64,000 bases of DNA. It comes from Paenibacillus sp. CC-CFT747 (GTDB taxonomy: Bacteria; Bacillota; Bacilli; Paenibacillales; NBRC-103111). The stretch covers positions 439,001 through 503,000 of the forward strand of contig CP106741.1 in assembly GCA_030323305.1 (NCBI GenBank), read 5' to 3'. The notes beneath the pieces were generated by a model. It ran no database searches, was not told the origin of the DNA, and was given only the letters and a program-made list of their open reading frames with translations. The position numbers and the translations under genes are program-made. Shown piece by piece: positions 48,021 through 57,482 of the stretch. The number at the start of each line of letters is the position of its first letter. The stretch's first letter is position 1.

Positions 48021-49254
48021 GGGGCAAGCCCTCCAACGCTCAACCGGCTGCGGATCCGCTCCTCAATCCGCGAGGCGAGCTCGGGAGAAGTGGCGGGCAG
48101 CAAATAAAGCAGCTCCCGGCGAAAGGCGTCGTACGCCATTTCATCCCCGCTGCGAAGCGTCTGCTTCATCAGGTGGTCCACTTCACGGACCGCCGCTATT
48201 TCCTCCATGGCACCGAAATCAACCGGGATTTGCAGCAGCAGGAACTCCTGGTCAAAGTCCTCGGCCCTGAGCGTTTCCTCGTTAAGCTTCGCATAGAAGG
48301 CTTCCGGCCTCATGACATGAGTACCGGGGAAATACCGGTCGCCATGGCCCAGCTGCTCGTGGCGGAACGCTTTGACGCAGCTTTCCCCATCCACACCAGG
48401 ATAAGGCGAAACAAATCCACGGTATGCCGGTTCATCGCCGCGAAATCGAGGCCGTTCAACCCGATCACAGCAATCACCTTCCCCTCTTCGTCCAGAAGCG
48501 GTCCGGCGAGCATAGGGGAATCGGCGGGCTCGTTCTCCATGCGGAGCTGAATCGTTCGCTCCGAGCATACACGAGCATAGACGGAAGGACGGTCCAGGAA
48601 GACGGTGGCGGGATACGTAATCTCACCGCCAAAATATACTTTACGCCTCAGGATATCCCCGGAAGGACTCATGCGGTAGATGACGATCGAGGCGGCTTTG
48701 ATCAAATCCTTAAACAACCGGACCGCATCGGTGAAGATAATCTCGGAGTTGTCGGAATCGAGAGCTCTGGCTATTTTGTAAAGGGTAAACAAGCTTTCCT
48801 GGGCGCCGACGACCTTGTTTTCGAGCGCCGCTTTGACCTTCATCAGGTCTCCATAGCTCTCTTCCACCTTGGCGAGGTGCTCCTTGGTTTCCTCCTGCTC
48901 GTCGGCGAGGACCGCATAGCGGAACCTCAGATCGGACGCTACGTGTCCCACAAACAAGGCAATCCCCCAGTAGGAGATGAACCATTTGCTGTTCTCCCAG
49001 CGGTCGAACAGGCCGTACCAGTCCCCGTTTTCCTGGAGAAAGGAGGCCAGGTGCAGGGCGGAAGCTCCTGCGGCGGCGGCGATGCCGACCCGGTTCCCGT
49101 AACGAAGCGCAAAGTAGAGGACGACGAAGAGAAACGGATTGGGCGACCAGAGCAGCCAGGGCACGTCGTACGTAATCAGCCAGAAGGCTGCCGCCCCGTA
49201 AATAACGGCAGCCTCGACCCAGGCCAGCCATTTGCGGTTCTGCCGGTAAATCAA
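48017..49254 (-). CDS. pelD: c-di-GMP receptor PelD; one apparent frameshift
   Basis: Repaired length 412. Four N-terminal membrane helices (~8-112), a coiled coil (AKVEESYGDLMKVKAALENK), a GAF domain (~145-285), and a degenerate GGDEF domain. The c-di-GMP I-site is kept: R368-S-G-D371, directly before a destroyed active site (YDAFR in place of GGDEF). Pseudomonas PelD uses an RxxD at almost the same residue numbers. Binding activates Pel polymerisation. Frame lost at C4 (48385-48388); repair reads WMGESCVKAFRHEQLGHGD. First pel structural gene, 17 nt behind the receiver gene. Confidence 0.92.
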
Positions 49255-49271
49255 TGAACTCCCTCCACCTC

Positions 49272-49673
49272 TTATCCTTCGTTCGGCTTGATTCTGATCG
49301 GGTTGTTCTTTCGCTTATAGACCTGTTCCAGCTTGAGGCAGAGCTCCTCCGGCTGAAAGGGCTTGATGATATACTCGTCCGCCCCCGCCATCATCGATTT
49401 GGACAGCTCGCCTATGGAATGCTTGGCACTCATCAGGAAGATGGGCACCTTGCCGAAGGCTTCCGCCGCCCTCAGCTTCCGGCAGAGCTCGAAGCCGCTC
49501 AGCTTCGGCATGAGCACATCGCTCAGGACCGCATCAGGACAGTTGTCCTCCAAGGACTGCAGAGCCTCTTCGGAATCGCTAAAGACCGTTACCTCATACC
49601 CTCTCTCTTCAAAAAGGCTTTGAAGAAAGGTCAGGAGGATGACGTCGTCGTCTACAATCGCCAGTCGCTTCAT
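49272..49673 (-). CDS. Single-domain response regulator heading the pel operon
   Basis: 133 residues, start MKRLAIVDDD with AAAAGGAGG upstream. A bare receiver domain: acidic triad D8-D9-D10 region, phospho-acceptor D52 (AVLSDVLMP), conserved K104 (YIIKPFQPEEL). No output domain, only a short basic tail (YKRKNNPIRIKPNEG). It lies 17 nt before pelD, in one unit, and likely relays phosphate or contacts a Pel or cyclase protein; the partner is unknown. No histidine kinase is encoded in the cluster. Confidence 0.9.
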   Translation of the reverse strand: MKRLAIVDDDVILLTFLQSLFEERGYEVTVFSDSEEALQSLEDNCPDAVLSDVLMPKLSGFELCRKLRAAEAFGKVPIFLMSAKHSIGELSKSMMAGADEYIIKPFQPEELCLKLEQVYKRKNNPIRIKPNEG

Positions 49674-49722
49674 GGTGTTCCTCCTTTTATTCAATCGCGT
49701 TTCGAATGGACTACATGATAAG

Positions 49723-49738
49723 TATCGGAATGCCGATA
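49723..49738. promoter_or_regulatory. Perfect dyad between the pel operon and the GH114 gene
   Basis: TATCGG-AATG-CCGATA, a 6+4+6 perfect inverted repeat in the 111-nt divergent spacer (49674-49784). A suitable operator for a regulator controlling both sides, or a short hairpin. Confidence 0.5.
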
Positions 49739-49784
49739 ATCTCTTTACAGGTTTCTTAAACTATTGCGAAAGGCCCGTGACAGG

Positions 49785-50618
49785 ATGACCCCAAGACGAT
49801 TAAAAACGGCCCTGTTGATCTCCTCCCTGCTTGCCGCCTTGGCCCTCGGAGAGGGCAAAACCTACGGCTCCGGCCCTTTTCAGCAGGTGAACTCCTATAC
49901 CATCTACTACGGCGAGGCTACCCCGGAGCGAATGGCCCAGTTAAAGCGTAAAAATCTCGTCATTATCGAGCCTCATCAATTTACCGCCGGCCAAATCCAG
50001 GAAATCCGGAAGGCCGGCACCCTCGTGATCGGCTATCTTTCCGTGATGGAGTCCCCCGTGTGGAACCAAGCCCGCATGACCAAGCTCCAAGCCGGCGATT
50101 ATTTGCTCAACAACGGCCAAAGAATCCGATTCGCGGAGTGGAACTCCTATCTGATGGACCTGCGAAGCCGCCATTACCGCACCGTCCTGCTTGAGGAAAT
50201 CCGGAGCTCGATCGCCGGTAAAGGCTTGGACGGGATTTTTCTCGATACGGTGGGGGACATGGACGACCGCCTGACTGACCAAAAGGTGCAGACCGAAATC
50301 CGCCAGGCTTACCGGGGCTTCCTCCAGGAGACGTCCGCGAAGTTTCCCGCGCTTACCCTGATCCAGAACCGGGGCTTCGATACCTTGCCATACTCGCTGC
50401 CCTATCTGGACGGTTTCCTGTGGGAGGACTGGAGGTCCACCTGGAAGCAGAACGTATGGATGAAGCAGCGGGTTCAACAGCTTCAGCTCGCCCAGCAAGG
50501 AGGCCTGAAGGTGTTCTCGGTCAGCACCCGCAAGGATGCCGGAGCGGCCAAGGCGGCCTCGCAGCTGAACTACGTACACCTCGATGCCGCAGGCGGTTAC
50601 CTCAATAAAATTAATTAA
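49785..50618 (+). CDS. GH114-like endo-alpha-1,4-polygalactosaminidase (PelA hydrolase-domain homologue)
   Basis: 277 residues from ATG 49785. Signal peptide MTPRRLKTALLISSLLAALA, then a TIM barrel of the GH114 type: NSYTIYYGEATPERM, NLVIIEPHQFTAGQI, GTLVIGYLSVMESP, AEWNSYLMDL, LDGIFLDTVGDMDD (D154) and LDGFLWEDW (E214, at the place of the catalytic acid in PelA). In Pseudomonas this domain is fused to the deacetylase as PelA and cuts Pel into forms that leave the cell. Here it is a separate, secreted protein on the opposite strand. It faces the galE gene tail to tail with no clear terminator between. Confidence 0.9.
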   Translation: MTPRRLKTALLISSLLAALALGEGKTYGSGPFQQVNSYTIYYGEATPERMAQLKRKNLVIIEPHQFTAGQIQEIRKAGTLVIGYLSVMESPVWNQARMTKLQAGDYLLNNGQRIRFAEWNSYLMDLRSRHYRTVLLEEIRSSIAGKGLDGIFLDTVGDMDDRLTDQKVQTEIRQAYRGFLQETSAKFPALTLIQNRGFDTLPYSLPYLDGFLWEDWRSTWKQNVWMKQRVQQLQLAQQGGLKVFSVSTRKDAGAAKAASQLNYVHLDAAGGYLNKIN

Positions 50619-50657
50619 CCAACTTGCTACAAAACGTATCTTCTCAGTACGCGGGTC

Positions 50658-51588
50658 TTACATCGCCTGGCGGGAGTACAAGCGTTCGTAGTAAGCCAGG
50701 GTTTCCTTGAGTCCCTCCTCCAGCGGATACACCGGTTTCCAGCCCAGGCCGTCCAAGGCGGCCTGGTTGTCGAGCCGGCTGTGTTCGATGTCCCCTGGAC
50801 GGGCCGGGCCGTAAACCGGGTTAAAGTCACGCCCGCTCAGCCCGCACATAACGTCGAGAAGCCGGTTCACGCTCGTCTGCTCGTTCCAGCTGACGTTATA
50901 AAGGCCGCCGCTTCCTTGGGTTAAGGCCGTGAGATTGGCGCGCACGATATCTTTTACATAAATAAAATCCCTCGTCTGCTCCCCGTTTCCGAAGATAAGG
51001 GGGCGTTCCCCCGCAAAAGCTTGTCCACGAAGATGGAGATGACGCCGCCCTCCCCTTCGGATCCTGGCGGATTCCGTACACATTGGCATAGCGCAAAATC
51101 GTATAATCCAAGCCGCAAAGGGCGGCAAAGGCCTGGATGTAATGCTCCGGCGTATGCTTGGAAATGCCATAGAAGGAAAGAGGCCGTACCGGGTGCTTCT
51201 CGTCGACCCCCAAATAATCCGGCGTTCCGTAGACGGCGGCCGAGGAGGCATAGATCAGCTTGCGGACCCCGTAATCCCTGCACTGCTCAAGAATCGCGAT
51301 CGTTCCGAGAATGTTGATCTCGGCATCGAGGAGCGGCTGCTTGAGCGAGGTCTGGACGTCGATTTGAGCGGCATGATGGAACACCACCTCCGGCTTCACC
51401 TCACGGAAGACGTCCGCCAGCCGGTCGTCCCGGATGTCCATGCAATGAAGCACGGCATGGGGGTTCAGGTTCTCTTCCCGTCCGGTCGACAGGTTGTCCA
51501 CCACATGGACGGCGTGCCCAAGCGCGATGAGCTCGTCTACAAGATGGGAAGCAATAAAGCCGGCACCGCCGGTTACCAAAACATTCAT
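50658..51588 (-). CDS. galE: UDP-glucose/UDP-GlcNAc 4-epimerase family (GalE-like); two apparent frameshifts
   Basis: Repaired length 310. SDR epimerase with GGAGFIASHLV NAD motif (residues 7-17), VVDNLSTG, the AYGAASSAAVYGTP-type Ser/Thr (SSAAVYG), and the Tyr-x3-Lys pair YGISK. Frame lost at C4 (51052-51055) and C5 (51008-51012); repairs give QDPKGEGGVISIFVD and KLLRGERPLIFGNGEQTRD. Beside the pel genes it would make UDP-GalNAc (or UDP-Gal), the expected Pel precursor. GalE versus GalNAc-specific PelX-like activity cannot be told from sequence. Confidence 0.88.
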
Positions 51589-51613
51589 TCGGATCTCCTT
51601 CTGTTGGATACAG

Positions 51614-53352
51614 TTATGGACGAATCGAAAGAGGGCCTTCTTCGAGCTGGAGCAGCCTTTTCACCCTCATTTCCAATTCTACGAGGGAGAACGGCTTCGT
51701 CATGTAATCATGGACACCTAACCGAAGCCCCCCGCCCGGTCTTTCTCCTGGGAGCGGCCGGTCAGCATCAGAATTCGTGTCCGCTCTGCCTGTACGGGAA
51801 GCTCGGCCTTCATTCGGGCAAGGAGCCCGAAGCCGTCCAGCCTCGGCATAAGCCCGTCCAGGATGCACAGATCCGGGTTCTCGTCGCGCAGCAGAGCGAA
51901 CGCTTCCTCGCCGTCCCGGGCCTCGATCAGATCCGCCCCCAGCTCCTCGAGCTCGGAACGGATAATGGATCGCAGCAGCTCGTCATCATCTGCTATCAGG
52001 ATCCGTTTACGACGCTGGACGGCTTCCGCTGCGGCCTCGGTCACGTTTTCGGCGTCACCGGCTTCGATAATCCGGTCCCGCCCCGTTTCCTTGGCCCGGT
52101 ACATGGCTTCGTCCGCCAGGCGGACAAGCCGGTCGCCCCCATGCCGGGCTTCCATTCCGCAATTCCCGCGGAAAAGGTGACGGAATGGGAACGGCCCTCC
52201 TTGTCCCGGTAAACCGGCTGGCCATGGACGCGCCGACGGACCGCTTCGATCCGTTCATGGGCTTCCTTCCGTCCGAGTCCCGGAAAGAGCACGACGAATT
52301 CCTCTCCGCCGAAGCGGGCGACGAGGTCGCCGGGGCCCCCGTTCTGCTGGAGCAGGTAAGCCATTCCCTGCAGGATCAAGTCCCCGATGGGATGACCGTA
52401 GGTGTCATTGATGCTCTTAAAGCGGTCCAGATCGAGAAACGCCAGACTGAGCGGGCCCGGCTCGGATTCCAGACGGCGCAGCTCCTGGTGCAGCCGGCTC
52501 TCGAAATAGCGCCGGTTGTAGACGCCCGTCAGCGGATCGCGAAACGCCAGGTGCTCGAAGCTCTTCGTCCGCGCGAGCAGCCGGGAGAGCCTTGCGGCCA
52601 TTTCCTCAAATTGAAAAGGCTTCGTGATATAATCATCCGCTCCGAGCTCGAAGCAGCGGACTTTGTCGCCAAGCTCCCCCGGCCCGAAAGCACGATAAGG
52701 GGAATCCACTTCAAGGTCGGATCGGCTTTCAAGTAATGAAACAAATCGTATCCGGATTGGGGATCCATGATCAGGTCAAGCGTGATCAGGTCGTAGGCCC
52801 TCTCCCGGAGGAGCCGCGTGGCCGTTTCCACATTGGCGGCTTCGTCCACCTCGTAACCGGCGAGCCGGAGCCTCCGGGCCAGATAGGACCGAAGGAACGG
52901 ATCGTCGTCCACGACCAGCAGACGGCCCTGGGAAGGGGGCGCCGGGTGGGGGCTTGACGTCTCGAGCCGTCCCAGCTCCAGCTGCTGGCGGTGATACGCT
53001 AGCTCCAGGCCGAGCCGCTCCAGAAAGGGCAGGCTCCGCTCCTGCGGCTTATCGGGAGGAAGGGGATCGTCCGGGTCAGGGGCCGCCCATTCCCACAGGG
53101 GAAGCCATTCCTCGGCCACCTTCCCCGCCTGGCGGAAGCCAAAGATCGGGGCACTCCCCTTCATCGTATGAAGGATGCGGTAAATTTCCGCCGGCGCCTC
53201 CTCATCCCCTCCTCCTTCAGAAGCTCCCCGAGCCTGTCCAGCTGCTTGGCCAGATCGTCCAAATACAGCCTCCGGCCCTCCTCCATCAGCTTCCGGCTGC
53301 GGCGGGAGCGCTCCGTTTCCCGCTGATCATTGGTTCCGTTCAACTTACCCAC
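51614..53352 (-). CDS. HPT-REC-GGDEF-REC diguanylate cyclase; four apparent frameshifts
   Basis: Repaired length 580. HPT domain with phospho-His in IYRILHTMKGSAPIFGF (~60-76); REC1 (LLVVDDDPFLRSYL, DLITLDLIMDPQSG, ADDYITKPF); GGDEF with active-site GGEEF (VARFGGEEFVVLFPG) and LTGVYNRRYFE; REC2 (ILIADDDELLRS, LCILDGLMP, DYMTKPF). The I-site arginine is missing (GPGD in place of RxxD), so product inhibition is unlikely. Breaks at C4 (53206-53209), C5 (52676-52680), C5 (52136-52140) and C6 (51728-51733) are each closed by one base. It probably makes the c-di-GMP sensed by PelD, with phosphorylation through the relay as the input. Confidence 0.88.
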
Positions 53353-53361
53353 CTACTTTGT

Positions 53362-53739
53362 TCAGCTTTCCCGGCTTTCCAGAAGCCCGTTGACCACATC
53401 GATCAAATGCATGGGGCTGAAAGGCTTCACGATGTAAGCCGTCACGCCTGCCGCCTTGGCCCGTTCCTTGTCCTTATCGAGCGCTTTGGCCGTCAGAAGA
53501 ACGACCGGTGCCTCCCGGTTGGCCGATCCGGAGCCCCGCAGCCATTCGCACACCTCGACGCCCGTTTTCTCCGGCATCATGTAATCCAGAATAACCAGCC
53601 CGAACGCCTGGGCCTGCAGCTCCCGCACCGCCTCGTTCCCATCCGCCGCCTCCGTCAGCTCAAAGCCTTCGTCGGCCAGCGTTTCCGTCAGGAGAAAGCG
53701 AAGCGCCGCTTCATCGTCCGCCAACAAAATTTTAGTCAT
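53362..53739 (-). CDS. Single-domain response regulator
   Basis: 125 residues, a bare receiver: D8-D9 (LLADDE), phospho-acceptor D52 (LVILDYMMP), T83 and K105 (AYIVKPFSP). 9 nt before the HPT-REC-GGDEF-REC gene, same direction, so likely the upstream donor or acceptor in a phosphorelay with its HPT domain. Not a frameshift product: start and stop are both normal. Confidence 0.9.
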   Translation of the reverse strand: MTKILLADDEAALRFLLTETLADEGFELTEAADGNEAVRELQAQAFGLVILDYMMPEKTGVEVCEWLRGSGSANREAPVVLLTAKALDKDKERAKAAGVTAYIVKPFSPMHLIDVVNGLLESRES

Positions 53740-53800
53740 GATTCACCCGCCTTTCGTAGGGTCGTCCTCCGTCCGCTTGTCCGCAGCCGGCAGGTTGTCT

Positions 53801-54016
53801 TTATTTGCGCAGCTGGGCGAAATAATCCATCGCCGCTTTCTCGGCTTCCTCCGGCGTTTCCTTGGGGTAAGAGGTGTAGATCGTTTCCCCTTCTCCGCCC
53901 TCTCCCTCCTCCAGCTTCAGAATATGGCTGATAAAGCTATTATCGTCGGTTTCGTGTTTAACGGTCAGCAGGTAACGTGACGGTGTCAGCGTCCTTGTCG
54001 TGACAATGGTATCCAT
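53801..54016 (-). CDS. Small protein, unknown, upstream of the pel signalling genes
   Basis: 71 residues, AGGAGG before ATG 54016. Soluble, with an acidic middle (KLEEGEGGEGETIYTSY) and an amphipathic C-terminal helix (KETPEEAEKAAMDYFAQLRK). The first half (VTTRTLTPSRYLLTVKHETDDNSF) is beta-like. Same direction as the receiver gene 61 nt downstream, and could be the first gene of the signalling operon. I do not recognise a family. Confidence 0.55.
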   Translation of the reverse strand: MDTIVTTRTLTPSRYLLTVKHETDDNSFISHILKLEEGEGGEGETIYTSYPKETPEEAEKAAMDYFAQLRK

Positions 54017-54237
54017 TCTTTTCCTCCTGTTCTCTAGTCCAGTGCCTTCTTGACGACAGAGACCGGATAAGGCTCCGACCCTGCACCTGAAGAAGGATAC
54101 AATTTGTAGACAGCTTTTGCAGACAAAAGGTTACGTTTATATACAAATTCGACGAATTTCTCAGTATTTCATTGTAGGGTAGAATCTCTTTCTTGTATAC
54201 GTAAAATTTGTCAGAACGGCTCACCCGGCCGCCACGA

Positions 54238-54266
54238 CAAAAAAGCCTCGTGTTGAGGCTTCCTGT
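54238..54266 (-). terminator. Terminator of the sulfate operon
   Basis: GAAGCCTC-AACAC-GAGGCTTTTTT on the minus strand. The 54017-54237 interval upstream of the 71-aa gene is otherwise empty. Confidence 0.85.
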
Positions 54267-54281
54267 CGAAGCTCTTGTCTC

Positions 54282-54596
54282 TTATTGACGGCGGCCGCCC
54301 GAATCCCGCTGCCCGTACCGACCGCTTGGTTCATGCCCTTCGGCTCCCGTGCTGCAATTTCCTATTGAGCTTCGTGCATACACGTTAGAATCCCCGCCAC
54401 AAAGGGGCCGGACAGACCCTAGTCCTGCGTGCCTTTTCCCCGCTGCGCGGGGGTCGAACCGCTTGCGCTCGGTCTTCTCCAGCTGAACGATCCGGCCGTC
54501 ATGCACAATGACGTTAAGCGATCCGTACTCCAAACCGTTCAGCTGTTCCAAGAGACGGCTGATCCACAGCTCGTCAAGCTCCAAGGCTTTGCTCAT
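54282..54596 (-). CDS. YezD family (DUF2292) protein; C-terminal end uncertain
   Basis: MSKALELDELWISRLLEQL then YGSLNVIVHDGRIVQLEKTERKRF is the full ~50-residue YezD domain (conserved GSVxIxxHDGxIVQIEKTEK). As read, the frame runs on 55 further residues of unusual composition (RPLCGGDSNVYARSS). Base runs at C4 and G4 just after the domain, and a TAG in the neighbouring frame at about 54420, suggest the true protein stops soon after residue 50-65. Last gene of the sulfate transport operon, a place where YezD is often found. Function unknown; an accessory role in sulfur uptake is the usual guess. Confidence 0.75.
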   Translation of the reverse strand: MSKALELDELWISRLLEQLNGLEYGSLNVIVHDGRIVQLEKTERKRFDPRAAGKRHAGLGSVRPLCGGDSNVYARSSIGNCSTGAEGHEPSGRYGQRDSGGRRQ

Positions 54597-54623
54597 AATG
54601 GCATCCTCCTCCACGGGTGGTGA

Positions 54624-55684
54624 TTAAATAAAGATAGGCATGGGATCGGCCTTCAGCGCGTTCTCCAGCATGGCCCCGGTCTCGCCGTCAAACACATAGA
54701 TGCGGTGGATGAGCACCCCTACCTCTTCGCCTACGGCCACCGTCGGCTGCTCCAGAGACCGGTAGGCCAGCAGCCGGTGGGAGCCGGTATCGACCTCCAC
54801 CTGCCAGGACGTTCCCCGGAAGTAAAGGCTCCGCACCACGCCGCGGCCGGCGGCGGAGGAATAGGCGGGCTCGCCCTCCTTCGTGATGTCGATGAATTCC
54901 GGTCGGATCATGCCCTTGCTGCCCGGGGCCCCCATCTCGAAGCCCTTCAGCCGGCTGACGTCGTCCACGACGCTCGATTCGCCGATGAAGGCCGCCACGA
55001 ACGGGGACTGGGGCTCCTTGTAGATCTCCCAGGGGGTGCCCTTCTGCTCCAGCTTCCCTGGTTGATGACCATGATCTCGTCAGCCACCTCTACGGCTTCC
55101 TCCTGGTCATGGGTAACGAAGATGGTCGTGATCTTGACGCGGTCGATCATCTCCTTCAGCCACGTGCGCAGCTCCTTGCGCACCTTGGCGTCGATCGCCG
55201 CGAAGGGCTCGTCGAGCAGCAGAAGCTGAGGCTCGGGGGCGATCGCGCGGGCGAAGGCCACCCGCTGCCGCTGGCCGCCCGACAGCTGGTGCGGCAGCCG
55301 CTTGCCGAGGCCGCTGAGCCCCGTCAGCTCGATGAGCTCCTCGACGCGCGCCGCTATCTCCTTGCGCGCTTTCTTGCGCAGGGTCAGCCCGAAGGCGATG
55401 TTGTCATAGACGGACATGTGCTTGAACAGGGCATAATTCTGAAAAACAAAGCCGATGCCCCGCTCCTGCGGCGGAGCCTCGTTTACCCGCCGGCCGTGGA
55501 ACCGGATCTCGCCCGAATCGGGCTGCTCCAGGCCGGCCAGCATCCGCAGGATCGTCGTCTTGCCGCCGCCGCTTGGGCCGAGCAGGCCGATGAGCTTGCC
55601 GGATTCGATTTTGAAGCTCACGTCATCTACGGCGGCCTGCCTGCCGAAGTGCCGGGTCAGCCGGTTAACGGTTATATGGTTCAT
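54624..55684 (-). CDS. cysA: Sulfate/thiosulfate ABC transporter ATP-binding protein; one apparent frameshift
   Basis: Repaired length 353. Walker A GPSGGGKT (36-43), Q-loop [10 protein letters not shown], signature LSGGQRQR, Walker [14 protein letters not shown]-loop [11 protein letters not shown], then a C-terminal TOBE-like regulatory domain ([11 protein letters not shown]). Frame lost at C3 (55056-55058); repair reads [23 protein letters not shown]. It energises the CysT/CysW permeases encoded upstream. The family is clear; sulfate rather than molybdate follows from the neighbours and the sbp type. Confidence 0.94.
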
Positions 55685-55697
55685 CGCGTTCCCTCCG

Positions 55698-56571
55698 TCA
55701 CGTAGTATGCTTCTTCAGATGCTTCCATTCGATGGCGCTCTTCGCGACGAGCGTCACGAAGGCGAGCAGAACGAGCAGGGAAGCAGCGGCATAAGAAGCG
55801 GCAAAATTGTATTCGTTGTACAGAATCTCCACATACAGCGGAAGGGTGTTCGTCTTCCCGCGGATGTGACCGGAGACGACCGAAACGGCGCCGAACTCCC
55901 CCATGGCGCGGGCGTTGCAGAGAATGACGCCGTACAAGAGCCCCCACTTGATATTCGGGAGCGTGATCCGGCGGAACATTTGCCATCCGCTCGCCCCCAG
56001 GCTGGCCGCCGCTTCCTCCTCCCCGTGCCCTGCGCTTGCATGAGCGGAATCAGCTCGCGGGCGATGAACGGGAAGGTGACGAAGATGGTGGAGAGCGCGA
56101 TACCCGGAACGGCGAAGATGATCTTCAGGTCATGCTCTGCAAGGAACGGGCCGAACCAGCCGCGGGCTCCGAACAGCAGCACGAATACGAGACCGGCAAT
56201 AACCGGGGAAACGGCAAAGGGCAGATCGATCAGCGTGATCAGCACATTCTTCCCGCGGAAGGTGAATTTCGTTATCGCCCAGGCGGCCGCTATGCCGAAA
56301 ACAAGGTTGCACGGCACGGCGATGGCGGCTATCTGAAGCGTCAGACGGATTGCGGCCAGGGCGTCCTTTTTGACCAGGAAGCGAAGTAGACGTCGGCTCC
56401 CTTCTTGAAGCCTTCGAGGAAGACCGAAACCAGCGGCAGAACCAGGACAACGCCGAGAAAGAGCAGGGTGAGACCGATCAGCGTCCACCGGACCCAGCCC
56501 GGCTCCGTCAAATGGCGGGGCCGGCGGGCCTTAACCCGTGCGGCGGCCGGGGACGCCACGTTAGCTGACAT
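55698..56571 (-). CDS. cysW: Sulfate ABC transporter permease CysW; two apparent frameshifts
   Basis: Repaired length 291. Start [17 protein letters not shown] with AGGAGG upstream (56584 region); six helices with the EAA loop ([21 protein letters not shown]) and [13 protein letters not shown]. Breaks at T5 (56367-56371, repair [14 protein letters not shown]) and C4 (56021-56024). Works with CysT. Order T-W-A is the normal cys order. The C-terminus ends [10 protein letters not shown]. Confidence 0.93.
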
Positions 56572-56633
56572 ATAGAGATTCCTCCTTGTATGGGGTGGGA
56601 TCGGCTGCCGCAGCAGCAAGGAACCAGCAGCAG

Positions 56634-57468
56634 CTAACGGGGCAGCAGCCCCCGGCTGGATTTCCATTGAATGAAGTTAATGGCGAGCAGCAGGAGGAAC
56701 GAAATGAGGAGCATGACGACGGCAATGGCGGTCGCTCCCGTATAATCGAACTGCTCCAGCTTCGTCATGATCAGAAGCGGGGCGATTTCCGTCTTCATAG
56801 GCATGTTCCCCGAGATGAAGACGACAGAGCCGTATTCCCCGATTCCCCTGGCGAAGGCAAGCGCGAACCCGGTCAGCAGCGGCGGGAGCAGCTCCGGGAG
56901 AATGACCCGCCGGAAAGTCGTCCAGCGGTAGGCCCCCAGGCTCGCGGCGGCCTCCTCCACATCCTTCTCCATCTCCTCGATGACCGGCTGCAGCGTCCGG
57001 ACGACGAAGGGAAGGCCGATGAACGTGAGGGCGACCATAATGCCAAGCGGGGTAAAGGCCACCTTGATGCCGAGCTCTTTCAGAAGGCCCCCATCCAGCC
57101 TTTCTCCGCGTAAATGGTCGTCAGCGCAATCCCCGCCACAGCCGTTGGGAGAGCGAACGGAATGTCAATCATCCCGTCGATGATCCGCCGGCCCGGAAAC
57201 CGGTACCGGACCAGAACCCAAGCGATCAGCAGGCCGAACACCGCATTGATCAGTGCCGCTGCAAAGCTGGTGTAGAAGCTCAGCTTATAGGAAGCGATAA
57301 CGCGGGGGTTGAGAATGATTTTCCAGAACTGGTCCCAGGAAAGGGCCGACGTCTTGAGGAAGGCGGCCGACAGAGGAACCAGTACAATCAAGCTTAGATA
57401 AAGCAGGGTGAAGCCCATGGAAAGGCCGAACCCCGGCAGCACGCTGCGTTTTTCCTGACTCGAGTCAT
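56634..57468 (-). CDS. cysT: Sulfate ABC transporter permease CysT; two apparent frameshifts
   Basis: Repaired length 278, from ATG 57468 ([20 protein letters not shown]). Breaks at T5 (57449-57453) and C5 (57088-57092; repair [22 protein letters not shown]). Six helices; EAA loop at [21 protein letters not shown]. CysT signature [24 protein letters not shown]. Partner of CysW in the sulfate/thiosulfate channel. 14 nt behind the binding-protein gene. Confidence 0.93.
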
Positions 57469-57482
57469 CGGAAAGCCCCCGC

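Noticed and set aside
51614-53352. Programmed ribosomal frameshifting in the cyclase and other genes
   Set aside because: Breaks occur in unrelated genes at ordinary base runs, four in one gene, with no slippery-heptamer plus pseudoknot pattern, and all need the same kind of repair; sequencing error explains them better.
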